A stretch of DNA of 55,105 nucleotides, from NCBI GenBank assembly GCA_028293745.1, contig JAQGOF010000111.1, positions 1 through 55,105 of the forward strand. The letters run 5' to 3'. The position numbers and the translations under genes are program-made. This DNA is from Gammaproteobacteria bacterium. GTDB lineage: Bacteria > Pseudomonadota > Gammaproteobacteria > Steroidobacterales > Steroidobacteraceae. Shown in pieces: positions 8,288-17,064 of this stretch (position 1 is the first letter of the stretch; each line of letters begins with the position of its first letter). The notes beneath the pieces are model-generated. The model made no database searches. It saw nothing but the letters and a program-made list of their open reading frames with translations, and was not told the origin of the DNA.

Positions 8288-9361
8288 ATGACGAACGAGA
8301 TCGGACGGCTGGCTCTGCTGTGGCGTGGCGATCGCGAAGCGCGTAATACAGCAAAACCGCAGACCAGCCGGCTGCACCGCGTCTTTGAGGCGCTGGCCTT
8401 GCGCGACATCCACGCGGAACCGGCAGTGTATTCCGATGACATGGCGGAGGAGGTGCGCGCACAACTTTTGGGGTTGGACGGCGTCCTCGTGTGGGTTGAT
8501 CCGCTCTCTGACGGTCAAAACCGGAGCAAGCTCGATGCGATGCTGCGTGAGGTCGCATCCAAGGGTGTTTGGGTCAGCACCCACCCCGATGTCATCTTGA
8601 AGATGGGAGTCAAGGAGGTGACCTACCGGACGAGGCATCTTGGCTGGGGCACGGACACTCAGCTCTATCGATCCGTCGAGTCTTTCCAGCAGGAGTTTGG
8701 GGGCCGCCTGCGGTCGGACCGGATGCGCGTGCTCAAGCGGAACCGGGGTAATGGGGGCCAAGGCGTTTGGAAAGTCGAGCTCCTGTCTGCGGCGCCCGCC
8801 GGCGACACGGTTCGCGTGCTCGAAGCGCGCCGGGGCAGTGTACCGGCAGATATGTCGATCGTTGACTTCATGAGGCGATGCGAGGAGTACATCCGCGACG
8901 ATGGTTGCCTCATTGATCAACCATTTCAGGCACGCTTGCCGGACGGCATGATCCGCTGCTACATGGGCTCGGATCGAGTCGTTGGTTTCGGTCATCAGCT
9001 CATCAAGGCGTTGATCGCACCGCCGCCCGAGGGGCCGGATTCACCCTCGGCGCAGCCTGGCCCCCGCATCATGTATTCCGAGTCGGCGCCTCAATTCCAA
9101 GATCTGCGAACACTGATGGAGTCCGAGTGGACTCCTCGGATGGCGCAGACGCTCGACATCCCGGGAGAGTCACTCCCCCTGATATGGGATGCCGACTTTC
9201 TCTATGGAGCCAAGACCAGCGCTGGGGAAGACACCTATGTTCTGTGCGAGATCAACGTAAGTTCCGTTTTTCCCATTCCGGACGACGCTCCCGCGCGGAT
9301 CGCGCAGCTCGCCGCAGCCCGGCTGCGATCTTCACATGTTCCGACCACGGGCAAGGCGTGA
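8288..9361 (+). CDS. ATP-grasp-like protein of the Cj0069 type
   Basis: 357 residues preceded by a strong GGAGGG site 5 nt from the ATG. The region 'RMRVLKRNRGNGGQGVWKVEL' looks like the ATP-binding glycine-rich lysine loop of ATP-grasp enzymes, and 'YVLCEINVSSVFPIPD' near residue 325 looks like the E-x-N magnesium site close to the C terminus. A central 'YIRDDGCLIDQPFQ' and 'MIRCYMGSDRVVGFGHQ' fit the fold. I recall a family named after Campylobacter Cj0069 with this layout; that should be confirmed. ATP-grasp proteins ligate carboxylates to amines or thiols, so a peptide-like or glutathione-like ligation is possible. It is coupled to chrB (32-bp gap), suggesting a role in metal or oxidant stress. 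Substrate unknown. Confidence 0.72.
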   Translation: MTNEIGRLALLWRGDREARNTAKPQTSRLHRVFEALALRDIHAEPAVYSDDMAEEVRAQLLGLDGVLVWVDPLSDGQNRSKLDAMLREVASKGVWVSTHPDVILKMGVKEVTYRTRHLGWGTDTQLYRSVESFQQEFGGRLRSDRMRVLKRNRGNGGQGVWKVELLSAAPAGDTVRVLEARRGSVPADMSIVDFMRRCEEYIRDDGCLIDQPFQARLPDGMIRCYMGSDRVVGFGHQLIKALIAPPPEGPDSPSAQPGPRIMYSESAPQFQDLRTLMESEWTPRMAQTLDIPGESLPLIWDADFLYGAKTSAGEDTYVLCEINVSSVFPIPDDAPARIAQLAAARLRSSHVPTTGKA

Positions 9362-9573
9362 TTGAGCCGGGACGACTGCGGTAGTCCTGGTTTTTTAAAT
9401 TCCGCGGAGGATTTCCGCGCCGCCTGCGTCTTTGGTGATATAGGCCCGGCACATAACGGAGCCGAGCCGTGAGCATCGAAGGGGGGCGAATGGTCACTCG
9501 GCAGCAGTGCCTGTACACGATATCCTGCCTTGCCAGATTCATCGAATGGCGCCTGATCGCGGGAATCCGCGTA

Positions 9574-10581
9574 ATGTGGCGGGTCGGGCTCCTTGCGACT
9601 GCCTCGGCACTGGCAGTGGCCGCCAGCGCCAGGAATGACGCGCCGCTGCAGCTCGCGCAGACAATCCCGCTGCCCGAGATCGACGGGCGTATCGATCATT
9701 TCTCCATCGACGTAAAGGGCAATCGCGCCTTCCTGGCGGCGCTGGCAAAGAACACCATTGAGGTAGTCGACCTCAAAGCCGGCCGCGTGACAAAGACGCT
9801 CTCTGGCTTTGCCAAGCCCCAGGGCGTGCTGTTTGTGCCCGAGTTCAACAAGCTCTTCGTCGCCACCGGAGCGGATGGCGCGGTGAAGATTCTTGACGGG
9901 ACATCGCTTGCACCAACCAGAACAGCCAGCGTCTCACTCGGCGCAGATGCGATCGGCTATGACCCGCGATCCAAGGAAATTTACGTGGGCTCCGGTGGAG
10001 GTGACGCCAACAAGGAAACAGGTGATCTCACAATCTTTAGCGCCGCGACTGGCGCCCAGGTCGCCGCCCTCACAGCGGACGCTCATGTGGGAGCCAGCTT
10101 GATCGAGACTCATGGCGAGCGCCTGTTCGTACTGGTGCCGGAAAGGGCGCAGGTTGTTGTGCTCGACCGGAAGACGAGGACTCAAGTTGCAAAATGGACA
10201 GTTCCCGGAATCCAGAAAAACGTAGCCCTCGACCTTGACGAGAAAAACCACCGGCTGTTCCTCGGGGTGCGAACACCTGCAAGCATCGTCGTCCTCAATT
10301 CCGATTCGGGCGCGGTGGTTGCCTCCCTCCCGACCGTGGCGACGCTCGACGGTCTTTCTTTTGACCCTGCCACACGGCGCATCTATACGACGGGCGGCGA
10401 GGGCTTCGTCGATGTCACCCAGCAGATCGACGCTGATCATTACGAGCGCGTCGCGCATATCCCGACCGGCCCGATCGCGCGTACATCGGTCTTTGTGCCG
10501 AAATGGCGAAAGTTGTACGTCGCCGTGCCGCGCGATGAGGAACGCGGCGCGGAACTGCGCGTGTTCCAAGTTGTTCCCTGA
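9574..10581 (+). CDS. Exported YncE/YVTN-like beta-propeller protein (paralogue 4)
   Basis: The frame opens at a GTG at 9469, and a good AGGGGGG site precedes an ATG at 9490. However the ATG at 9574 gives a normal signal peptide (MWRVGLLATASALAVAASA), whereas earlier starts would put about 28-35 residues in front of it, so I chose 9574 with moderate confidence. The mature protein opens IPLPEIDGRIDHFSIDVKGNR and shows blades 'RAFLAALAKNTIEVVDL', 'NKLFVATGADGAVKILDG' and 'HRLFLGVRTPASIVVLN', ending 'ARTSVFVPKWRKLYVAV'. It is closest in layout to paralogue 5 just downstream. It belongs to the rightward chrB set, about 210 bp after the ATP-grasp-like gene. Confidence 0.78.
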   Translation: MWRVGLLATASALAVAASARNDAPLQLAQTIPLPEIDGRIDHFSIDVKGNRAFLAALAKNTIEVVDLKAGRVTKTLSGFAKPQGVLFVPEFNKLFVATGADGAVKILDGTSLAPTRTASVSLGADAIGYDPRSKEIYVGSGGGDANKETGDLTIFSAATGAQVAALTADAHVGASLIETHGERLFVLVPERAQVVVLDRKTRTQVAKWTVPGIQKNVALDLDEKNHRLFLGVRTPASIVVLNSDSGAVVASLPTVATLDGLSFDPATRRIYTTGGEGFVDVTQQIDADHYERVAHIPTGPIARTSVFVPKWRKLYVAVPRDEERGAELRVFQVVP

Positions 10582-10627
10582 AATCCCCCTCGAGTTCCTC
10601 ACCAGAAAGCTAATGAGGCATCCATCC

Positions 10628-11653
10628 ATGAATCCCAGTCGCATCCTGCTTCGCTCCGTGTTCTGCGCCAGCGCAGTTGCCGCGCTGGGTTCGATCGGTC
10701 AGGCCCAGGAGCGCGAGGCACCGCCCGTGCGCGAGGTACAAGAGATACCGCTGCCCGGCGTGCAGGGGCGGCTCGATCACTTCACGATCGATGCAAAGCG
10801 CAAGCGCGTGATCTTCTCCGGCCTGGGCAATAACACGGTGCAGGTCGTGGATGTCTTTGCAGGCCGGATGATCCACCAGATCGAGGGTCTGGCTGAGCCG
10901 CAAGGCACGCTTTACCTGGCAGAATGGGACAAGCTCTATGTCGCGAACTCTGCGGACGGCCACGTGAGCGTCTTTGACGGCACGAAATTCACGCTCGTCG
11001 ACCGCATCGACTTCGGCGAGGGCTCAGATCCGGACAACCTGCGCTACGACGCGGCCGCGAAGAAAATCTATCTCGGCTATGGCGAAGGCGCCATTGCCGT
11101 GATCGATCCGACGACCAACAAACGCCTCCCCACCGAATACAAGTTCGAGGGACACCCTGAAGGGTTCCAACTCGAAACGAAAGGTCCGCGCATCTTCGTC
11201 AACGTGGCCGATACGAAGAATATCCAGGTCATCGACCGCCGCACCGGAAAGATCGTCTCATGGGCACTGCCCAATGGACACTCGGCCAACTTTCCCATGG
11301 TCCTGGATGAGGCTGGCCGCCGTGTCTTTGTTGGCACCCGCAAGCCCTCCCGGCTCACCGTCCTCGATATGGACTCGGGTAAAGTCATCGCCAGCCTTCC
11401 GACGGCGGCCGACATGGACGATATGTTCTATGACACTGCCCGAAAGCGCATCTACGTGGCCGGCGGCGAAGGATTCCTGAGCGTGGTACAGCAGGTAGAC
11501 GCCGATCACTACACAGACATGGGGAAATTCCCAACCGCAATCGGCACCCGCACCGGCGCGTGGTATGAGAAGCGCGACCGCCTCTACATCGCGGCTCCTC
11601 CCAGCGGAACCCTCGGTGCCCGCCTGTTGGTATTCGAGGCGCAAACGGAATGA
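10628..11653 (+). CDS. Exported YncE/YVTN-like beta-propeller protein (paralogue 5)
   Basis: Two ATGs are possible, 10613 and 10628; I chose 10628 because TGAGG lies upstream at usable distance and the product starts directly with a signal peptide (MNPSRILLRSVFCASAVAAL, cleavage near AQA). The mature part opens IPLPGVQGRLDHFTIDAKRKR and carries blades such as 'NNTVQVVDVFAGRMIHQ', 'DKLYVANSADGHVSVFDG', 'PRIFVNVADTKNIQVID' and 'RRVFVGTRKPSRLTVLD'. The open frame continues upstream into paralogue 4 (to 10235), but that part is a shadow. It follows paralogue 4 by 46 bp and is probably co-transcribed. As for the other propellers the ligand is unknown. Confidence 0.8.
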   Translation: MNPSRILLRSVFCASAVAALGSIGQAQEREAPPVREVQEIPLPGVQGRLDHFTIDAKRKRVIFSGLGNNTVQVVDVFAGRMIHQIEGLAEPQGTLYLAEWDKLYVANSADGHVSVFDGTKFTLVDRIDFGEGSDPDNLRYDAAAKKIYLGYGEGAIAVIDPTTNKRLPTEYKFEGHPEGFQLETKGPRIFVNVADTKNIQVIDRRTGKIVSWALPNGHSANFPMVLDEAGRRVFVGTRKPSRLTVLDMDSGKVIASLPTAADMDDMFYDTARKRIYVAGGEGFLSVVQQVDADHYTDMGKFPTAIGTRTGAWYEKRDRLYIAAPPSGTLGARLLVFEAQTE

Positions 11654-11667
11654 GGTGCGCGGCCTAG

Positions 11668-11681
11668 CTGACGATCGTCAG
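11668..11681. promoter_or_regulatory. Perfect 14-bp palindrome after the propeller gene
   Basis: CTGACGATCGTCAG is a perfect inverted repeat without spacer, 14 nt after the stop of the fifth propeller gene and about 130 nt before the M20 amidohydrolase. A loop-less palindrome makes a poor terminator, so a dimeric regulator site for the downstream gene is more likely. No T-run follows. Confidence 0.3.
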
Positions 11682-11814
11682 TGCGGGCGCCAAGTCGGAT
11701 GTGATTCTTGCCCCGGGGCGCCAAACTGACGGCGGTGCTGACTCTCAAGGACAAGCAGTCCAAGATAGTCGGCACCGGGCAGCCCGTGGCGCTGATTAAC
11801 TGGAGTCTCGTTGA

Positions 11815-12978
11815 ATGGATAGTCCGATGCTTGCGGCGATGTCGGATCTTGCGGTGGAGATGCGCGCGATCCGGCATGACATTCATCGCCATCCGGAGCT
11901 GGGTTTCAACGAGTTGCGGACCGCGGCACTGGTGGCCGGACGCCTGCGGGCGTGGGGCATTACCGTGCACGAGCGAATCGGCAAGACCGGTCTCGTGGGG
12001 GTGCTCAATGCCGGGACCTCCGAGCGTGCCATCGGACTGCGCGCGGATATGGACGCCTTGCCCATTCATGAAGCCACGGGTGCACCGCACGCGAGCATTC
12101 ACCAAGGTATTTCTCATAGCTGTGGCCACGACGGCCACACAGCCATGCTGCTTTGTGCGGCTCGGTACTTGGCGCAAACGCGCCGGTTCAACGGTCGTGT
12201 TCACCTGATCTTCCAACCTGCGGAAGAGGGCCAGGCCGGAGCCCAGGCGATGATCGATGACGGGCTGTTCGAGAGATTTCCCTGCGCCGAGATTTACGCA
12301 CTGCATAACTGGCCATCGTTGCCGGCTGGTACTGTTGCGACCCGCCCTGGGCCAATCATGGCAGCCGCGGATCGGTTCGAAGTCACCGTTCGCGGCACGG
12401 GTGGGCACGCCGCGCAACCGCATCTGACTTCGGACACGATCCTGTGCGCTGCTCAGATCGTCACCGGCGCGAATACATTGGTAGCCCGCCGGATCGATCC
12501 GAATGCCGCCGCCGTCTTGTCCGTAACCTGCATCCACGGTGGCACCGCGCACAATATTCTACCGTCCGAAGTGAGGGTTACCGGCACAGTCCGGACGTTT
12601 GATCCCGTAGTACAGGACAAGATTGAAGCGGCGCTTCGCGAGCTCGTTGAGGGCACGGCGAAGGCGGCCGGCTGCACGGCGGCAATCGAGTACGTGCGTT
12701 ACTACCCTGCAACCATCAACGACGCGGAATGCGTGAAGCACGTTCTCGAAACCAGTCGTGCGCTCTTCGGTCGGGCTCTCGTCTCCGACACCCCGGCAGC
12801 CACTTCGGAAGACTTCGCGTTCATGCTGCGGAAAGTACCAGGGGCTTACGTGTGGCTGGGCCAGGGATCGGACAACCATGCTGCCTCACTGCATCATCCC
12901 CGCTACGACTTCAACGATGAAGTGCTTGCGACCGGTGCCGCGTTGTTGGCTGCGCTTGCTGAGCGGCGGCTGACGTAA
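11815..12978 (+). CDS. M20D-family amidohydrolase (hippurate hydrolase/HipO-like)
   Basis: 387 residues, typical length for the family. Conserved dinuclear-metal motifs are present: HRHPELGFNE near the N terminus, GLRADMDALPI, SCGHDGHTAMLL (Cys and His ligands), QPAEEG (catalytic Glu pair), LHNWP, GTGGHAAQPH of the dimerisation domain, and LHHPRYDFNDE at the end supplying the last His. These enzymes hydrolyse N-acyl amino acids such as hippurate or N-acetyl/indole-acyl conjugates in the cytoplasm. GGAG lies about 10 nt before the ATG chosen; ATGs at 11827 and 11839 are also possible. It stands alone, so the substrate cannot be inferred. Confidence 0.9.
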   Translation: MDSPMLAAMSDLAVEMRAIRHDIHRHPELGFNELRTAALVAGRLRAWGITVHERIGKTGLVGVLNAGTSERAIGLRADMDALPIHEATGAPHASIHQGISHSCGHDGHTAMLLCAARYLAQTRRFNGRVHLIFQPAEEGQAGAQAMIDDGLFERFPCAEIYALHNWPSLPAGTVATRPGPIMAAADRFEVTVRGTGGHAAQPHLTSDTILCAAQIVTGANTLVARRIDPNAAAVLSVTCIHGGTAHNILPSEVRVTGTVRTFDPVVQDKIEAALRELVEGTAKAAGCTAAIEYVRYYPATINDAECVKHVLETSRALFGRALVSDTPAATSEDFAFMLRKVPGAYVWLGQGSDNHAASLHHPRYDFNDEVLATGAALLAALAERRLT

Positions 12979-13156
12979 GTCTCAGTGTTGTCGCATTGAT
13001 CATAAGACGATATCTGCTGGATCTGTGAGACGGCTCGCAGTGCATCCCTCGCTCGTGAGCCCATGGTCGAATTTGTTCGATCTGCAGATGCAGATAACAT
13101 GATCCCGTGATGCTTTCAAAGGACGTGCGAAGTCTCGGAACAAGGAGCAGTTCGAT

Positions 13157-13525
13157 ATGACAACTCGCAAAGATGTCAAACCCGTCGAACCGGAACTGGC
13201 CGAGCCTGTTGTGCCTGAGACAGACCGGCCCGCAACCACTGGCCCACAGCCCGTCGGGCGCATTGTTCACGACGAACGGGGAAATGCCGTGTGGAAGTGG
13301 GGCGGGGATACCTCAACGAGCGGCAGCACGTCGGGAATTCTAAAGCATCTCGATCCACAGGATCTCAAAGTGCAGGGCAATGGATCCAGGGGATCCGGCG
13401 AGAGTGGAGCGCCGGCGTTCGATGCTGGTGGCGGCTACGATCCGTATAACCAGGGTGAGCCCAGGACCAGGACGGGGATACCTGACAAGGGGATACCTAA
13501 GAAGGGCAGTCGAGGCAAACGCTGA
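13157..13525 (+). CDS. Conserved small hypothetical protein ending in a GGGYDPYNQ/basic tail
   Basis: 122 residues with AAGGAG 9 nt before the ATG. The sequence is polar and low in hydrophobics, without signal peptide or membrane segment. Landmarks are VGRIVHDERGNAVWKWG (about 33-49), SGILKHLDPQDLKVQG (about 58-73), GGGYDPYNQ (about 92-100) and a Lys/Arg-rich end. I recognise the RIVHD-RGNAVW ... L+L-V ... GGGYDPY arrangement from uncharacterised proteins of Burkholderiales-type bacteria, which supports the taxonomic guess. Probably largely disordered. Function unknown. Confidence 0.75.
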   Translation: MTTRKDVKPVEPELAEPVVPETDRPATTGPQPVGRIVHDERGNAVWKWGGDTSTSGSTSGILKHLDPQDLKVQGNGSRGSGESGAPAFDAGGGYDPYNQGEPRTRTGIPDKGIPKKGSRGKR

Positions 13526-13557
13526 GCCACCCGCTTCGGCTGGGCCCCCGTTACGAA

Positions 13558-13595
13558 GCAGCCCGTCCGGTGCGAGATCGGACCGGGCGGGCTGC
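13558..13595. terminator. Strong GC hairpin between convergent genes (putative bidirectional terminator)
   Basis: Two 14-nt arms (13558-13571 and 13582-13595) starting GCAGCCCG and ending CGGGCTGC pair except for one position, around a 10-nt loop. It lies between the rightward small hypothetical gene and the leftward secreted-protein gene, the expected place for a shared terminator. No T-run follows on either strand, so it may act by hairpin stability or be Rho-assisted. Confidence 0.5.
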
Positions 13596-13625
13596 CTGCA
13601 ACGTGCCGCGAACGGCCAAGATCGG

Positions 13626-15125
13626 CTACCTATCATCTCCGTCTCGGCCGGATGATGCAGGGACTGCGGGACTGACGAGGTTGATGGAGCCGCTCAGCAC
13701 CCATGCGCGCTGACTGGGTGCGAGACGCGGCGCCAACAAACCGTCGTTGATCTCGCGAGTCACCGCGAAGCGATTGAACGACGTAGGTGAAAGGAACAGG
13801 CGGTGGTTTAATTGACCGCCGTCCGAAGTTCCCTCGAAATCGGCTTCCACGAAATTCAGGATGCCGTCGTTGTTCGTATCAACGCGTGCGACCTCTTTCG
13901 CGTAGGCGTCGAACAGCCGCTTGTTGAAGTCCGTGACCCACGGCTCAAACGACTTCACCCGTACCCACACGTCGAGAAGTATCTCGTTACCGAGCCCGCT
14001 GGGAATGAATCGCAGGCGCTTCTCCTTCTGGTCGTCGCTGGGGACCGCGACTGGTCGGTCGGGATCGGTCGGGCTGGCATTCGGGCCACGGTCCGGGTCG
14101 CGCGGATTGTTGGGATCGTCGCCAAACATCTGTTTGAGCGGTTCTTCGTTGTTCGATACGCCGCCCGGCCCCGAGCCGGGAATGACCGACTGCAGATCGT
14201 ACTGCTTGCCAGCCTTGAAGGTGCCTGGCACGCCGCCCGTGAACGGCAACTCATACAGCGGGAACACCCAGTTGGTGTATTGATTGAACTCCCAATACGC
14301 ATGACAGTCGCTTTGCTGCAGGCAATTGTATGCGCCCATGCTGAGGAACAGCGGGACGACATTGCTTTGCGTGGCGGGGAAGTGATCCTTTGGACTGGGG
14401 AAGTGCACCTCCTCGCCGTCCATCGTGAAGAGCTTGCCGGGAACGTCCTGGTGATCGCCGAGCTTCCAGAGGGCAGCAGCATCCGCCGCAGTCATCGTGC
14501 CGAATTGCGCGTGGCCATCTTTGCGAGGCGGCGCGACCTGCGGCACGACGAGGTCATGGATCATCCAGCCCTCGTACCAGCCGGATTCGTTGTTGATCAC
14601 AAAGAGCCCGGAGATATCCGTGAAGATATCGATGAACGCTGCACCGTCGTGCGGATCGGTCGGCAGGCCGGGCTTGGGCTCCAGGGCGATGCGCACAGTG
14701 CCAAATGTCGGCCGTTGCGCGTTGGCCGCGTTGGCCGCAGTCGGAACCGCGCTGTCGTTGATCCCGGGTATGATCGCCGTGAATATGTTCGGCTCAAAAC
14801 CGTTCGTGTCGAGCAGGTAATACTGGAACAGCTGACTCGGCTTGTCGGCTTCTGCGAAGACCTGCAGTGGCAGGTACGTGTGTGGCTCCTCAGCGAGCTC
14901 TCCAAGCGCCCTCTTGAGCGGGGCGGGGAGGTGCACCACGTCACCACGATTGAGGACGGTCGCCTCATCCTGTTCGGGTGTTGGATTCGGATGGCTGCCG
15001 GCATCGCTGCGCAAGGGCAGCGCCGTACAGCCCAAGGTGGCGATCGCCACCAACCCCATGCGCGTTGCGCGCTCGGAAATGCCTCGCCTGGATCTTGTGA
15101 CCGCCTTCACCCGGTTCACCTTCAT
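13626..15125 (-). CDS. Secreted hypothetical protein with one EF-hand-like calcium loop
   Basis: 499 residues preceded by AAGGAGAGG at the right distance. Basic N terminus and a hydrophobic stretch around 23-38 (MGLVAIATLGCTALPL) indicate export. The body is rich in Asn, Asp, Pro and aromatic residues, with pieces such as YYLLDTNGFEPNIFTAIIPG, GWYEGWMIHDLVVP, TAADAAALW and ESCHAYWEF-like Cys/His positions (QQSDCHAYWEF). At 416-427 a canonical EF-hand loop DTNNDGILNFVE is visible, with Asp/Asn/Asp ligands and a Glu at position 12. I do not recognise the family. It may be a calcium-stabilised periplasmic or extracellular protein. No neighbour suggests a partner; the next gene upstream is an exported dipeptidase 278 bp away. 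Confidence 0.7.
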   Translation of the reverse strand: MKVNRVKAVTRSRRGISERATRMGLVAIATLGCTALPLRSDAGSHPNPTPEQDEATVLNRGDVVHLPAPLKRALGELAEEPHTYLPLQVFAEADKPSQLFQYYLLDTNGFEPNIFTAIIPGINDSAVPTAANAANAQRPTFGTVRIALEPKPGLPTDPHDGAAFIDIFTDISGLFVINNESGWYEGWMIHDLVVPQVAPPRKDGHAQFGTMTAADAAALWKLGDHQDVPGKLFTMDGEEVHFPSPKDHFPATQSNVVPLFLSMGAYNCLQQSDCHAYWEFNQYTNWVFPLYELPFTGGVPGTFKAGKQYDLQSVIPGSGPGGVSNNEEPLKQMFGDDPNNPRDPDRGPNASPTDPDRPVAVPSDDQKEKRLRFIPSGLGNEILLDVWVRVKSFEPWVTDFNKRLFDAYAKEVARVDTNNDGILNFVEADFEGTSDGGQLNHRLFLSPTSFNRFAVTREINDGLLAPRLAPSQRAWVLSGSINLVSPAVPASSGRDGDDR

Positions 15126-15403
15126 GGTCCTCTCCTTAACCGATTTGTTGAGTTAGTTCGGGAACATCGCTGCACGCGCGCGTGGTTGTTGACAGGAATT
15201 GCGCTCGTGGCGTCAGTAAGTACCGGGAAGGCAGTGGCGCGTTCTAGCGACACAGTAAATTCATACAGGAACGCGCAAGAGTTTCGGGAACGCGCTCAGC
15301 CTGTTAGTTGGCGTTGTCGGCTATCGTGCCGGCCTTTCCCTTCGCGCGGAGGGCGCCCATCTTCTTGACGCATCGCGTCAAGGTCCTTGACGGAGGCAGG
15401 TCG

Positions 15404-16960
15404 CTATCGGGACAGCGGCGCGTGAGTCAGCAATGCAGCATAGAGGTCGATTCCATCCCAGAGGTTGCCCAGCCGCAGATTCTCGTTGGCTGAGTGCTGA
15501 TTGTTGTCGTAGTTCGCGATGCCAACCACGATGGAACGGGTCCCGAGCGCGTCGCTGATCACTGAGAGCGGCAGGCTTCCGCCCGAAGTCGGCAGCTCCA
15601 CGATGGCTTGATCCGAAGACGAACGCACGGCGGCGCCAATTGCCCGCGCGAATGGGTCGTCCATCGGTGTCCGCGCAGCGGCGTAGCTGCCCGGTTTCGC
15701 CATCATCGTCGCAATCAGCGGGTGGGCAAGACGCTCTTCCGCGGTCGGCTCGCGATCAATGACGTAGTAGCCCTTCGAGCGTACGTGCGCGAGCAGCTTT
15801 TCATATTGGCGTTGGGGATCGTTGCCCAGGACGAGCCTCAAATCCAGCACCGCAGTCGCGGTCTGCGCAATCATGTTGGTGGCCTGATCGCCGACGTTCC
15901 CGCTGCGCATTCCATTGATGTTGAGCGACGGAAGAGTGATGGCCTCGTTGAGCGGCCGGTCCGAATCGGTCGCGGCGAGACCCAGCTGCCGGCGCAGGGT
16001 ATCGTCGTATTCGGAGACAGCCGCTATTGCCCGCCGCTCAGTGTCGCCCAAGGGCGCAACATCGTCGTACCAGCCCGCCACGATGACCTTGTCGGCCTCA
16101 TCCTTCATGGATGTGAGCAGCCGTGCCAGACGCATGGCCGGATTGGGTGCCCAGTTGCCGTAGTGACCGCTGTGCAGCGGCCGGTTGGGACCGTACACCG
16201 TGAGGCTGACATTCATGTCGCCGCGCGCGCCGTAGATCACCTGCTTTTTTCCGGACTGATGCACAGGCCCGTCACAGACGACCCACAGCTGTGCGGCAAA
16301 CAGTGAGCGGTTCTCCCGAAGGATGTCACCCAGATGAGGCGAGCCGGCTTCCTCTTCCCCTTCGAAGACAATCTTGAGATTGTCGGTGGGTTGTCGATGA
16401 AGCGAGCGAAGCGCCTCGATTGCGCTCAAAATGACTGTCACGCCCGCCTTGTCGTCAGAGGCCCCGCGCGCGTACACGCGTACCTGTGGGTCCAGCCGGC
16501 TCGCGGTGGACATCGAAATGACGGTTCCCCCGTCGGTTACCGGGGCTGTCCGCAAGGTCGGAGTGAACGGTCCGGTGATCCATTCGGCCGGATTGACCGG
16601 CTGGCCGTCGTAGTGGGCATAGAGAATCAACGTCCGCTTGGCTTTCGGCACTTTCCATTCGCCGTAGACCAGCGGTGGCGCATCCGGCGCTGCCGAGGGC
16701 TCGAGCAGTCGCGGAGAGAGATTCAGCCGCTGCATCATCGCCACAATCGTCTCGGCATTGCGGCGAATGTTGGCGCGATCGCTCGCCACGTTCGGGATTT
16801 TCAGGAACTCGACGTACTGTTCGAGGATTTCGCTGGCGTGCGACGTGCGAAATGCTCGAATGTCGGACAGGGGGTCTGCGGCAAAGGCTGTGACGGCCTT
16901 CATGCACAGTGCAGCGCAAACGAGGGTGCTGCAACGTGCACCGATTGAAAGATTCCTCAT
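15404..16960 (-). CDS. Exported M20-family dipeptidase
   Basis: 518 residues: signal peptide (1-28, ending AFAADP) then a complete M20 catalytic domain. HYDGQPV (His116, Asp118) supplies the first ligand, GASDDKAG (Asp169) the bridging Asp and FEGEEEAGS (about 199-207) the catalytic Glu pair. SGHYGNWAPNP marks the dimerisation/lid insert typical of carnosinase/DUG1-like dipeptidases, and GGSLPLS plus NYDNNQHSANENLRL near the end supply the distal His. The motif set matches 'dipeptidase' family members of M20 that hydrolyse di- or tripeptides; the signal peptide places it in the periplasm. It is followed by the secreted EF-hand protein on the same strand, but the 278-bp gap argues against tight coupling. 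Confidence 0.9.
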   Translation of the reverse strand: MRNLSIGARCSTLVCAALCMKAVTAFAADPLSDIRAFRTSHASEILEQYVEFLKIPNVASDRANIRRNAETIVAMMQRLNLSPRLLEPSAAPDAPPLVYGEWKVPKAKRTLILYAHYDGQPVNPAEWITGPFTPTLRTAPVTDGGTVISMSTASRLDPQVRVYARGASDDKAGVTVILSAIEALRSLHRQPTDNLKIVFEGEEEAGSPHLGDILRENRSLFAAQLWVVCDGPVHQSGKKQVIYGARGDMNVSLTVYGPNRPLHSGHYGNWAPNPAMRLARLLTSMKDEADKVIVAGWYDDVAPLGDTERRAIAAVSEYDDTLRRQLGLAATDSDRPLNEAITLPSLNINGMRSGNVGDQATNMIAQTATAVLDLRLVLGNDPQRQYEKLLAHVRSKGYYVIDREPTAEERLAHPLIATMMAKPGSYAAARTPMDDPFARAIGAAVRSSSDQAIVELPTSGGSLPLSVISDALGTRSIVVGIANYDNNQHSANENLRLGNLWDGIDLYAALLTHAPLSR

Positions 16961-17064
16961 GCCGTATTCGACCTCATCCGGGCGTCGCCCGTGTATTGGG
17001 GTCGGTACTCTACCAGAGGCCTCCAGTCGAGAATGCAGTGCCCACCTTCAAGACCCTCACGCGA

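Noticed and set aside
10235..10612. Upstream extension of propeller 5 into propeller 4
   Set aside because: Low-complexity Arg/Ser translation overlapping another coding frame; the true start is at the signal peptide.
11654..11814. Gene fragment between propeller 5 and the amidohydrolase
   Set aside because: Short frames give no recognisable protein; only the 14-bp palindrome is worth noting.
13812..15368. 518-codon rightward frame opposite the secreted EF-hand gene
   Set aside because: Arg/Val-rich translation with no motifs, fully antisense to a gene with signal peptide and ribosome site; long antisense frames are common in GC-rich DNA.
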